Assembly (NCBI GenBank): GCA_036873135.1
Contig: JAPTYO010000001.1
Span: 47,727,774 to 47,791,773 of the forward strand
Reading direction: 5' to 3'
Source of the DNA: Clarkia xantiana subsp. parviflora
Taxonomy: Eukaryota; Streptophyta; Magnoliopsida; Myrtales; Onagraceae
Length of the DNA: 64,000 nt
Below are positions 1 to 8,905 of the stretch, one piece after another. Below the pieces are notes generated by a model that saw only the letters and a list, made by a program, of their open reading frames with translations, was not told the origin of the DNA and ran no database searches. Each line of letters starts with the position of its first letter. The stretch's first letter is position 1. Position numbers and translations under genes: made by a program.

Positions 1-84
1 ATATCGTGTTATATCGTGTCGTTCGCGTTCCGTGGCACTAATATCAAATCCAAACACATAATTTTCGTGTCGGCTTATCGTGCC
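1..84. repeat. Remnant of an hAT-like terminal region split by Tat1
   Basis: This short AT-rich piece is full of CGTGTCG-type motifs. It continues after the Tat1 insertion as GTGCCGAGCCCAAATTGC at 8501-8518. The style resembles the hAT-like terminus at the right edge of the window (63700-63941), which also alternates GTGTC/GACAC motifs and ends in a TTGCC-type terminus. The assignment rests on motif resemblance only; no second terminus is in view. Confidence 0.25.
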
Positions 85-284
85 TGTTGGATCACGGTGG
101 AACTCCGGCACGGATCTTGACGGCAATCCTAGCTCCTTTGCTCCACGCAATCCTGCAAGAGGGGATAGACCGGGCGGTGACCCATGTTGGATCACGGTGG
201 AACTCCGGCACGGATCTTGACGGCAATCCTAGCTCCTTTGCTCCACGCAATCCTGCAAGAGGGGATAGACCGGGCGGTGACCCA
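85..284. repeat. Exact tandem duplication of the LTR's terminal 100 bp
   Basis: The unit beginning TGTTGGATCACGG at 85 recurs at 185, with the second copy running to 284. The same doubling is in the other LTR (7699-7898). It was therefore present in the element before its last transposition. Confidence 0.95.
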
Positions 285-886
285 GAATCCCTCTCCGATG
301 CTTAAATGAGTCTCTCGTATGACTGGCAAGCAACAGATATCAAAAGTATGTATTCAATTTCAACGTAACCTGATCTGAGGTGACCTCCTGCCCTTTTATA
401 GGCAAAGAGGTGTCTCAGGTACCTGGCGAACCGTTAGGGGTGGTTAGCCCGTATCCCGTTTATCTCGTACACGATCTCGCGTATCTTAGCCATGCCCCGC
501 GTATCTCGGCCACGATCCGTGTATCTTAACCACGTTCCGTATATCTCGGCCACGCCCCGCATATCTTGGCTTTATCCTCTGGTAACGAGTCCCGACTCCC
601 GTCGAGGACTCCAGAGTTATCTCGTTGTGTCACCGCTCGGGGCCCCTCGTCATCGTGACAGGGCCAATCATTCTCAGGGATTCATCATCGGGGCCTACTT
701 AAAGGCTTCTCGTCGGGAGCTTTTAGCTCCACTGTCGGGACCGACTCTGTCGGGACCCTGCTTCGTCGGGGCTCCCTTCATCGGGACCCTTCTCCTAGGT
801 CATCGTGACCTTTACTCTGGGCCTGGTGGGCCTGTTTGCCGTTTCCTCGCCGTTAAAGGGCCCGACGGCTATAATCGGACCCATCA
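85..886 (-). repeat. Tat1 3' LTR (802 bp)
   Basis: It matches 7699-8500 over its full length, with differences seen near 327, 861-863 and 883. Its first 100 bp (85-184) are directly repeated at 185-284. On the minus strand it begins TGATGGGTCCG and ends CCAACA. Confidence 0.96.
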
Positions 887-908
887 TTTGCCCCCAAGAC
901 ATGAGGGA
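887..908 (-). other. Polypurine tract of Tat1
   Basis: On the minus strand the bases directly before the 3' LTR read CATGTCTTGGGGGCAAA, a G-rich purine tract in the position where plus-strand DNA synthesis is primed. It abuts the LTR boundary at 886. Confidence 0.75.
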
Positions 909-1268
909 CTTTTAGTTCGTCGTGTCTTTCAACTCCCGATTTTTCCAATACTAGAGTCGGGGATCTACTCCTTGGTTCAGTTACTTAAAGTTATCAGTCT
1001 TCTCCTCTACGTTTCCTCAGGGTTTTATGGATAACTGCTATATCCCAAGGGTCTCTTCGGTTTTCTAGTGCATTAAATGCAGCATATGATGGAGTGACGT
1101 TTTCGACCCACGTGCCTGATTTTTCGCGCCTGTCCTTTTCTGAAAAGTGCTTTTCAGGCCGTTTCATCATTACGCCCGTTGTCCTTCTGCACGTTTCATC
1201 TCGACGGTTCAGATTAAGACCTTTCGAATTTGACGACTCGGATCGAAGTGTCCTTTCAACTGTCTTCT

Positions 1269-1283
1269 TCGACTATAAAACCC
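1269..1283 (+). promoter_or_regulatory. Candidate TATA box of the antisense accessory gene
   Basis: ACTATAAAACCCTAG lies about 170 bp upstream of the accessory gene ATG (1444), a normal distance for a plant core promoter plus short leader. It is outside the LTR, so the antisense gene may have its own promoter. Position and motif are seen; activity is inferred. Confidence 0.5.
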
Positions 1284-1443
1284 TAGCCACAGTCACAATT
1301 TAACTTTTACCGTCTTCGAATTCTCAAAAGCTCTCTGCGATTCTTCTGCAATTCCCAGCTCTGTGCTTTCGAAGATCCTTGGAATCTTTTCCGATCATCT
1401 TTCCGGCGATACTTCGTTCATCTCTTTCAACCTCTACTCCACC

Positions 1444-4133
1444 ATGTCTGGTAAGGAAACACTCTTCGTTGCTCGTTCGTCTTTTCCTTTTTAATTTCTT
1501 CCAGAATCCCACTGTATTTTCTTGCCCTGGTTGCTTTTCAGACAGCGGTTCCAGCTCCGAGGGGAGAAAACCCTTTAAATTTGACTATGCTCCGAATGAA
1601 ATTTCCACCACTGCTTACGATGCAGCTCTCCGAGAGGGTTGCATCACCCTCACCTGGGAACCTCGCTTCCCGTATGATCGGCATCGTCCCTCGAGTGACC
1701 CTGAGGTTACTCGTCCCCAGAAAGGGGAGGTATTTGTCTCTACGGGACAAATATCAGCGGGGATCAGGTTCCCCTTCTGTGGTAACCTGGTCGAACTGTG
1801 CCAACATTACCAAACACACCCTACTACCTTCTCTCCTCATGCCATCCGCATTTGGAACGCCTTTCAAGTCCTCTGTCTCCGACAGAAGTGGGTCTACAGC
1901 CTCCAGCTTTTCCGGACTTTTTACGGGCTGAAATGCAACGAGGCGGGGGTTTGCGCCTTCTACCCTCGGATGCCCAAATGGAGTAAGCAGCAGCTTGCCC
2001 GGCACGGTTGGACCAGTGACACCTGGAAGGTGGTCAAGGGTCGGGGACTCTTGATTGATACAGGGTCTGACAACAGTAGCTGGAAGAGGAGCTACTTCTT
2101 CATCCAACATTCTTCTATCCCTTGGCCTCGGTGGGAGGTGGCAGCAGACCCTCCGCCTGCTTTCCACTCCTATGCTGATGAGGACTTCGAGACCCTTCAA
2201 TTGATCCAGCTTTATCGTTGGGGGGAGTCTTATACTCCTCTCAATGCTAACTCTCTGGTGGAGCGGGACCTGGTGCATACTGGGGTCCGACTCCTCAGTA
2301 TTGTTTCTGGGGGGCAGCTCTTCGACGGCCCTTCTAGCATGGTCCCTTGGGTAAAATCTCTAACTTTTTCTTCGTTTATTGTTCGCAGCCAAGAAGATGT
2401 CTGTGCTGACCGATTTCTTCCTTAAGCAGGGGGAGACCGATGCTGTCCGCCCCTCGCGGAAGAGGAAGTCTGCCAAGAAGGCTGCTGCTGCCAGGTCGGG
2501 GTCTCCTTCAACGGAGCAACCCAAGCGACCGCGGGTGGATCTGGACCAACTCTTCGAGGTCCAGAATGCTGAAGAAGGTAAACAACTCCGACTCGCTATT
2601 AAATCGTATAAAAGGATGGTTCCGTCGGACTTGATTTCCTCGACCAAGGAGGGCCGAATTGCTGATGTCAAGAGGATCCTTCGAGGTGAAACTCCCCGGG
2701 TCTTGAAGGCGGGTTATTATCACTTCCGCGGGAAGGATCAATACGTCTCCCGACGTATCATTTGGTGTAAGAATCCCGATGAACTTCCTGACTACCTATC
2801 TGAAGCTCTTCATCCTCCAGGTGCAGGTCGCTCGGGAGCTTCCTCGGGGGCTGCAGTTTCTACGGATGCACCGCCTTCAGCGGGGGTGCCTCCCTCAGCT
2901 GGAGAGAAGGTACCATCTGGTGAACAGTTTCGCCAGGTGGAGACCCTGGACTCCTCCGAGGAGACCGGCGGGGTTGATCCCCCTCAGCAGCGTCGGAAGG
3001 CGGGGCAATCCCCCTTGAAACCAACCCCTCAGGGGCCGCCTCCCTCGTCTTCTCCACAGCGGCGGGAGCTCTCTCCTATCCATGACTTTTCTCCCTCTCC
3101 TGTCCGGGCTGAGACGGAGATGTGCCCTTCTCTTCCCCGTCCCATCTCTCCCATGGCTCTCGACAGGGACTTCTATAGGCCCTACAACCCTTCGCAGGCC
3201 CATGCCCCCTGGGCTCCGATCCAGACGCTTCAGGGAGTCCCGCTCACACAAGGGGAACAGGACCAAGAGCTGGCCCTGCATCTTCTGGCGGGTTCCATCC
3301 TGCCTTCTATGCGGCATCCGATTTACCTCAATCGGACGCATATGGAGCGGGACGTCAGGGATATAGCTGTGCGCCGCATCGAGGTGAAACTTCACTTTTT
3401 CCTTATTGATCAATAAATCGAGTCTTTTGTCCTTCTAATACTTTTTCCTTTTGACTGCAGGAGCTCGGGGATTACAACCGCCTCATCGGGTATATCATTG
3501 CCTACGATGAGGCCCGGGAGCGGGACCGAGGAGTCCGGGAGCAACTTCAGGCGGATCTCAAGGTTTCCCAGTCTTCGCGGGGAAAGCTGGCCAAGGAGCT
3601 GGCTGTTCTCAATGAGAAGATTCGGGGCCTTCAGCAGCAGATCGCGGACTTCGAGGGGCTCTTGATGCAGGAGCGGCAGGAACGGGGGGCAGTCGTGGAT
3701 CGGCTGACCCAGGAGAAGAAGGCCGCCGAGGACCAGCTGGTCCTCGAAAAGAAGGCTCTGGAGGAGCTGATCGCGGGGGTTCCCGGCACGGCTGGCCGAA
3801 GCGGAGGCCAAGGGTCGGGAGGATTATCGGAAGTCGGAGGGCTTCCAAGCTGACGCCCTGAAGTTCTTCAGCGCGGAGGTGGAGAACACTCTCTTCAACG
3901 CCGTTGAGGAGCTCCACCTGGAGTATGGGGACGCCATCAATTTTGACAAGTCTCCTTCCCTAGCTCCTTTTGCGAAGAAGTACTTCGCTCTTTCCGAGGA
4001 GAGTGATGGGGGGAGTACTCCAGTAGTTGTCGAGGATGCCTCTGAGCTTCCAAGTGCAGACGCCCCGATAGCCAATCCTCCCGAGGCCAATCCTGCGGAC
4101 TCCTCTGCTGCTGCTGACAAGGACCAAGCTTGA
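1444..4133 (+). CDS. Antisense accessory gene (aORF) of Tat1, multi-exon, with coiled coil
   Basis: The gene runs opposite to gag-pol, between the 3' LTR and the tandem repeats. I read ATGTCTG (1444-1450), an intron 1451-1541 (GTAAGG...TTTTCAG), and a long exon from 1542. Near 2350-2390 a frame change may be a very short intron or a frameshift. A further exon runs to 3383, an intron spans 3384-3460 (GTGAAA...CTGCAG), and the last exon reaches the stop at 4131-4133. The first part resembles the plant 'putative gypsy-type transposon' domain (Pfam PF04195, judged from memory): IRFPFCGNLVEL, RIWNAFQVLC, YSLQLFRTFY and SYFFIQ. The middle is basic, then Ser/Pro rich. The end (3461-3960) is a Glu/Lys/Gln-rich coiled coil with an acidic tail. 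The frame slips once near 3775-3790, so this copy may be broken. Function is unknown. A homologue lies in Tat2 (45100-47548). Confidence 0.75.
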
Positions 4134-4279
4134 ATGCTTTTATCTTTTTAAAGTCCTTGTATCCTCTTCTCTTGCGTTGTTGTCGGGCCTTTGAGCCCTT
4201 TATCAATATTAGACTCTTTTAGTTCCGATCTTTTGTTGCACTTCTCCGAGTGACTTGATTCTCATACGTCCTTCCCGAC

Positions 4280-5260
4280 GAGTTAATAATTTGCACCACT
4301 TAAGGCGACTTAACATCGAGCGTATCACTTAAGACGACTTTTCGGATACTTAGAATAAACCTAAGTATTTGTGCACCACTTAAGGCGGCTTTCATCGTGC
4401 ACCACTGAAGGCGACTTTCGTCGTGCACCACTGAAGGCGACTTTCATCGTGCACCACTGAAGGCGACTTTCATCGTGCACCACTGAAGGCGACTTTTCTC
4501 GTGCACCACTGAAGGCGACTTTCATCGTGCACCACTGAAGGCGACTTTCATCGTGCACCACTGAAGGCGACTTTTCTCGTGCACCACTGAAGGCGACTTT
4601 TGTCGTGCACCACTGAAGGCGACTTTTCTCGTGCACCACTGAAGGCGACTTTCGGATACTTAGAATAAACCTAAGTATTGTGCACCACTGAAGGCGACTT
4701 TCATCGTGCACCACTGAAGGCGACTTTCATCGTGCACCACTGAAGGCGACTTTCATCGTGCACCACTGAAGGCGACTTTCATCGTGCACCACTGAAGGCG
4801 ACTTTTCTCGTGCACCACTGAAGGCGACTTTCGGATACTTAGAATAAACCTAAGTATTGTGCACCACTGAAGGCGACTTTCGTCGTGCACCACTGAAGGC
4901 GACTTTCATCGTGCACCACTGAAGGCGACTTTTGTCGTGCACCACTGAAGGCGACTTTCGGATACTTAGAATAAACCTAAGTATTGTGCACCACTGAAGG
5001 CGACTTTCATCGTGCACCACTGAAGGCGACTTTCATCGTGCACCACTGAAGGCGACTTTTGTACTTAACATAAATCTAAGGAAAATTCTTGTTTGGAAGC
5101 AACCTCTTTATTTATTGGCATAAAATAGGTTTACATTGAATTTAAACGATAAATAGCATACACCACTTAAGGCGATTTTATTGGGCACCACTTAAGGCGA
5201 CTTTATTGGGCGCCACTTAAGGCGACTTTCTTCGAGCATGGTGTTTCTTCGAGTGTTCAT
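4280..5260. repeat. 26-bp tandem-repeat zone of Tat1
   Basis: About 30 copies of a 26-bp unit with core GTGCACCACTGAAGGCGACT fill most of 4366-5063, varying at TTTCATC, TTTTCTC and TTTTGTC. A second 26-bp unit, GGATACTTAGAATAAACCTA plus AGTATT, is interspersed at about 4334, 4653, 4829 and 4959. Degenerate units (CACTTAAGGCG) lie on both sides, to about 5230. The zone replaces the end of integrase and separates pol from the accessory gene. Arrays at this point in Tat-type elements are known to seed satellite DNA. Confidence 0.95.
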
Positions 5261-6507
5261 CACTGAAGATGCTTTATTGCTCTGCCATCGAGGTCTTCCA
5301 GATATTTCCTCTCCCGAGAGCCGTTAAACGGTGGGCCATTGTCACTGGTCACCACCTTAGGAATCCCACCTTTGGACATGATGTGGGTCTGGAGGAACTT
5401 GACGATCTGATTCCCCGTTATTCTGGCTAATGCCTTCGCCTCTATCCATTTTGAAAAAGAATTGATAACTATCGGTAAATACTTACATTGTCCTTGTGCT
5501 TGTGGAAGAGGTCCCACCAAGTCGATGCCCCACTGTGCGAAGGGTCCAGCGCTCTTGATGGATGTCAAGTTGGCCATTGGGGCCACAATACTCGGGGCGT
5601 ACCTCTAGCACGCGTCGCATGATCGGACCAACGCCGTTGTTCCTTTGCTCCGATGGTCTATCGGAGACTGCATTTTCTTGATTGCCCTCAATTTCTTTGG
5701 GTTTACTTCAATTCCTCTTCGGTTCATCCTGGAGCCCAACCACTTCCCTAAATGGGCTTTAAAGGCGTACTTTGTCGGGTTCAAGCGAACTTGACGGAGC
5801 TTTAACCGTTCAAATGCCATGGTGAGGTTGTGCACGTGATCCTTAGTTTGTCGGGACTTCACCAGCATATCATCCACGTAAGCTTCCATGGTTTCTCCCA
5901 GCATATCTCCAAACAGTTTATTCACCATCCGCTGGTAGGTTGCTCCAGCATTGATCAACCCGAAGGGCATGACATCATAGTGATAGATGTCGCTGTCTGC
6001 ATAGAATGCTGTGTGGGGGGCGTCTTCCTTGGCCATCTTGATCTGGTTGTAGCCTGAATACGCATCCATAAAACTCAACAGCTCATGTCCCGAGGTGGCA
6101 TCCACCAGCTGGTCGATCCTCGGGAGTGGATAGCAATCCTTTGGACAAGCCTTATTCAAGTCGCGGAAGTACACGCACATTCGCCACTTCCCGTTAGTCT
6201 TCTTCACCAGCACTGGGTTGGCGACCCAAGTCTGGAATCGGAGCTCCTTAATGAAACCAGCATCGAGCAACCTGCCAACCTCCTGCTGGATCGCGATCTT
6301 CTTGTCCGTGCCCATCGGACGCCTTTTCTGTGTGATAGGTTTGATCGCGGGGTCTATCTTCAGCTCGTGCACGATCACGTCGGGGCTGATTCCTGGCATA
6401 TCGCTGGGGGACCAGGCAAACAGCTCCTTGAACTCTTTCAGCAATTCCACCAATTTTTGGGCTGTTTCCTCAGTTAGAGCGGACCCGATCTTCACCTTCC
6501 TCTGAGG
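5260..6507 (-). pseudogene. Tat1 pol remnant: reverse transcriptase joined to integrase core
   Basis: Reading right to left, a reverse transcriptase segment (6495-5608) has WRMCVYFRDLNKACPKD, SFMDAYSGYNQIKM and the catalytic AYVDDMLVKS. It ends at a TAG (5605-5607) that interrupts one frame. After the stop the same frame continues at once into the integrase core (5604-5260) with WGIDLVGPLP and VTSDNGPPFNG. RNase H and most of the integrase zinc finger are gone; only its CDAC half remains, next to the stop. So one deletion fused reverse transcriptase to integrase, and the CAG-to-TAG-like stop came in addition. The tandem repeats cut off the integrase C terminus. The product would have been the replication enzymes; this copy is inactive. 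Confidence 0.9.
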
Positions 6508-7662
6508 TCAGTCAATCTCGACTTCCTTCAGATCCTCTACTGGGGCGGGGCGCCCAAACTCTTCTCTAGGATCTGTGTCTGTCTGGAGGACAGTCATGGC
6601 CTCTCGCCTCCTCCTTCGGGTGGCATTAACATAGCATTTTCGGGAAGCCACCTGGTCGCCCTTGACCTCTCCGACCCCGTGGTCAGTCGGGAACTTCATC
6701 TTCTGGTGCACAGTCGAGGCAACTGCCATTAGTGGATTGATGGTTGTTCTCCCGATAATTGCGTTGTAGGTCCCAGCGGAATCAACCACGACAAATTCCA
6801 CATTCCTCCTTTCTGATTTCCACCCGCTACCAAACTCCACTGGTAAGGTGATTACTCCCAGCGGATAAGACGTTGAGCCAGAAAACCCGACCATCGGGAA
6901 GTTTGCCCCTTCAGATCTTTCTTCGTCTTTCCCATGGCCTCCAGCGCGTCCATGAATAGAATGTCGGAGGAGCTTCCTCCATCAATCAGAATTCTCTTCA
7001 TCTCGAATCCGTTTACATCCAGAGTTACTACCAGGGCATCGTCGTGTGGAGTCTCTACTCCTGTGAGGTCTTCGGATGAGAAGGAGATTACCATCTCTTC
7101 TTTCAAGGTCCAGGATCGGGAACTTCTTACCAAGCACCCCCGCCGTGGGGATTCTAGAGGCGTAAACCTCTCGAGCGGATGAGGTATCACCTCCAGCAGC
7201 AAATCCTCCGTGAATCACGTTGATGACTCGTCTTTCTCTCTCCGGCTGACTGGTCATCTTACCTCCTTCCTGGCCCTGGGGTGGGGCTTCCTGTACGTTC
7301 CGACCCTCTGTTGGTAGGGTTGCTTCTTCCAGCGGGGGCATCTCTTCCTGCCTCCTTGCAGCCTCCCTTCGGTCCAAGAGAGCCTCTACAGCCGCCAGGA
7401 ACATGGTCATGGCCTCCGCCACGGCCCTTGTCAAATCCGCAGTCGGGGGGGCCTCCTGCCCCCTGTTATCCTGGTGTCGAGGGGCAACTTCTTCGGGATG
7501 CGATCCATTGTGCCCCCCTGTCTGGGAGAGTTCAGCTGGGGGATGATTTTGATTTTCTCCTTGTTCTGGTACTGAATTCAGGTTTGTTGCAGCAGGGTGA
7601 CGAGAACCACCAGATTGTCCCCTTCTGTTCTTGCCAGCCACCATCGAGCGAGTAGAAGGCAT
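6508..7662 (-). pseudogene. Tat1 gag-protease remnant
   Basis: From the ATG at 7662 (MPSTRSMVAGKNRRGQ) comes a Gln/Pro/Glu-rich gag N terminus. It jumps straight to the motif preceding protease in Tat elements (INVIHGGFAAGG, AREVYASR), so the central gag domain and the zinc knuckle are deleted. The frame shifts near 7130-7180 into the protease (DDALVVTLDVNGFEMKRILI then DGGSS, catalytic D-G-G). It shifts again near 6880 into GFSGSTSYPLGVITLPV and IIGRTTINPL. A TGA at 6508-6510 separates it from reverse transcriptase. Gag would form the particle; protease would process it. Clearly defective. Confidence 0.88.
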
Positions 7663-7679
7663 ATCAGCTTTTTGTTAGC

Positions 7680-7698
7680 TTCCCACAGACGGCGCCAA
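7680..7698 (-). other. Primer binding site of Tat1
   Basis: On the minus strand, TTGGCGCCGTCTGTGGGAA follows the 5' LTR end (...CCAACA) immediately. TGGCGCCGT matches the complement of the 3' end of plant tRNA-Asp; the rest diverges, so the primer is uncertain. The same core is used at 52277-52293 and 57778-57796. Confidence 0.75.
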
Positions 7699-8500
7699 TG
7701 TTGGATCACGGTGGAACTCCGGCACGGATCTTGACGGCAATCCTAGCTCCTTTGCTCCACGCAATCCTGCAAGAGGGGATAGACCGGGCGGTGACCCATG
7801 TTGGATCACGGTGGAACTCCGGCACGGATCTTGACGGCAATCCTAGCTCCTTTGCTCCACGCAATCCTGCAAGAGGGGATAGACCGGGCGGTGACCCAGA
7901 ATCCCTCTCCGATGCTTAAATGAGTCTCTCGTATGACTGACAAGCAACAGATATCAAAAGTATGTATTCAATTTCAACGTAACCTGATCTGAGGTGACCT
8001 CCTGCCCTTTTATAGGCAAAGAGGTGTCTCAGGTACCTGGCGAACCGTTAGGGGTGGTTAGCCCGTATCCCGTTTATCTCGTACACGATCTCGCGTATCT
8101 TAGCCATGCCCCGCGTATCTCGGCCACGATCCGTGTATCTTAACCACGTTCCGTATATCTCGGCCACGCCCCGCATATCTTGGCTTTATCCTCTGGTAAC
8201 GAGTCCCGACTCCCGTCGAGGACTCCAGAGTTATCTCGTTGTGTCACCGCTCGGGGCCCCTCGTCATCGTGACAGGGCCAATCATTCTCAGGGATTCATC
8301 ATCGGGGCCTACTTAAAGGCTTCTCGTCGGGAGCTTTTAGCTCCACTGTCGGGACCGACTCTGTCGGGACCCTGCTTCGTCGGGGCTCCCTTCATCGGGA
8401 CCCTTCTCCTAGGTCATCGTGACCTTTACTCTGGGCCTGGTGGGCCTGTTTGCCGTTTCCTCGCCGTTAAAGGGTCTGACGGCTATAATCGGACCCGTCA
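7699..8500 (-). repeat. Tat1 5' LTR (802 bp)
   Basis: It pairs with 85-886. On the minus strand CCTATAAAAGGGCAGG (about 8003-8018) is a plausible TATA box, so LTR transcription would run left, away from the host gene that begins at 8906. It also holds the doubled 100-bp terminus (7699-7898). Confidence 0.96.
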
Positions 8501-8518
8501 GTGCCGAGCCCAAATTGC

Positions 8519-8905
8519 TAGCCTGTGATTACTAATTTTTTATTCCTGTTAAATTTTTCGAACGAAACGTGCAGAAGGAGATCAAAACTCTTGGCCAAAA
8601 GGAATGGAGACGAAAATGATTCGTAATTGAAGTTTGAGATCGTTTACCAAAAAAAAAAAAAAAGAGAGTTTGAGATCAAAATTGAGAAGGTTCATCGATC
8701 CGACCGGATTGACTGAAGGGGCAACTGGCCATCGCTACACGTAACGCACCCACGCGCCACTGTCAGGACTGCAGAATCAACTCCGGTAGCCGTCTCCGAT
8801 CCCTCTTCTTGTGTGCGTGGGAGCTTTGAGCAATACTAGAAGTGTCTCTTCGCCAATTTCTCCATCAATCGGCACTGATCAACAAAAAAGAAGAATAAAG
8901 CCACG
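8519..8905 (+). promoter_or_regulatory. Remaining promoter and 5' leader of the NERD1-like gene
   Basis: This is single-copy-looking DNA between the Tat1 end and the ATG at 8906. I see an A-rich run (8649-8663) and a leader rich in TCTC and CTTC (8800-8870). There is no convincing TATA box. Tat1 has cut the proximal promoter to about 0.4 kb before transposon DNA begins. Confidence 0.5.

Larger units (their letters stand above)
85..8500 (-). mobile_element. Tat1: Tat-lineage Ty3/Gypsy LTR retrotransposon, internally deleted, with antisense accessory gene
   Basis: Two 802-bp LTRs (85-886 and 7699-8500) start TGTTGG and end TCA on the plus strand. They are flanked by the 5-bp direct repeat GTGCC (80-84 and 8501-8505), which proves a clean insertion. 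Gag, protease, reverse transcriptase and part of integrase read on the minus strand, so the right LTR is the 5' LTR. The primer site lies next to it and the polypurine tract lies next to the left LTR. I counted about four base differences between the LTRs, so the insertion is fairly young. The gag core, RNase H and the ends of integrase are missing and several stops or frameshifts are present, so it cannot be autonomous. Between pol and the 3' LTR it carries a 26-bp tandem-repeat zone and a gene on the opposite strand, as known for some Tat-lineage elements. Confidence 0.95.

Noticed and set aside
492..1034. A 180-codon frame in the Tat1 LTR
   Set aside because: It lies in the LTR, recurs in the other LTR and crosses the LTR/polypurine-tract border, so it is non-coding.
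4366..5063. Regular 26-bp direct repeats that might suggest a CRISPR-like array
   Set aside because: The units are contiguous with no unique spacers, and the DNA is plant nuclear. It is a minisatellite inside a retrotransposon.
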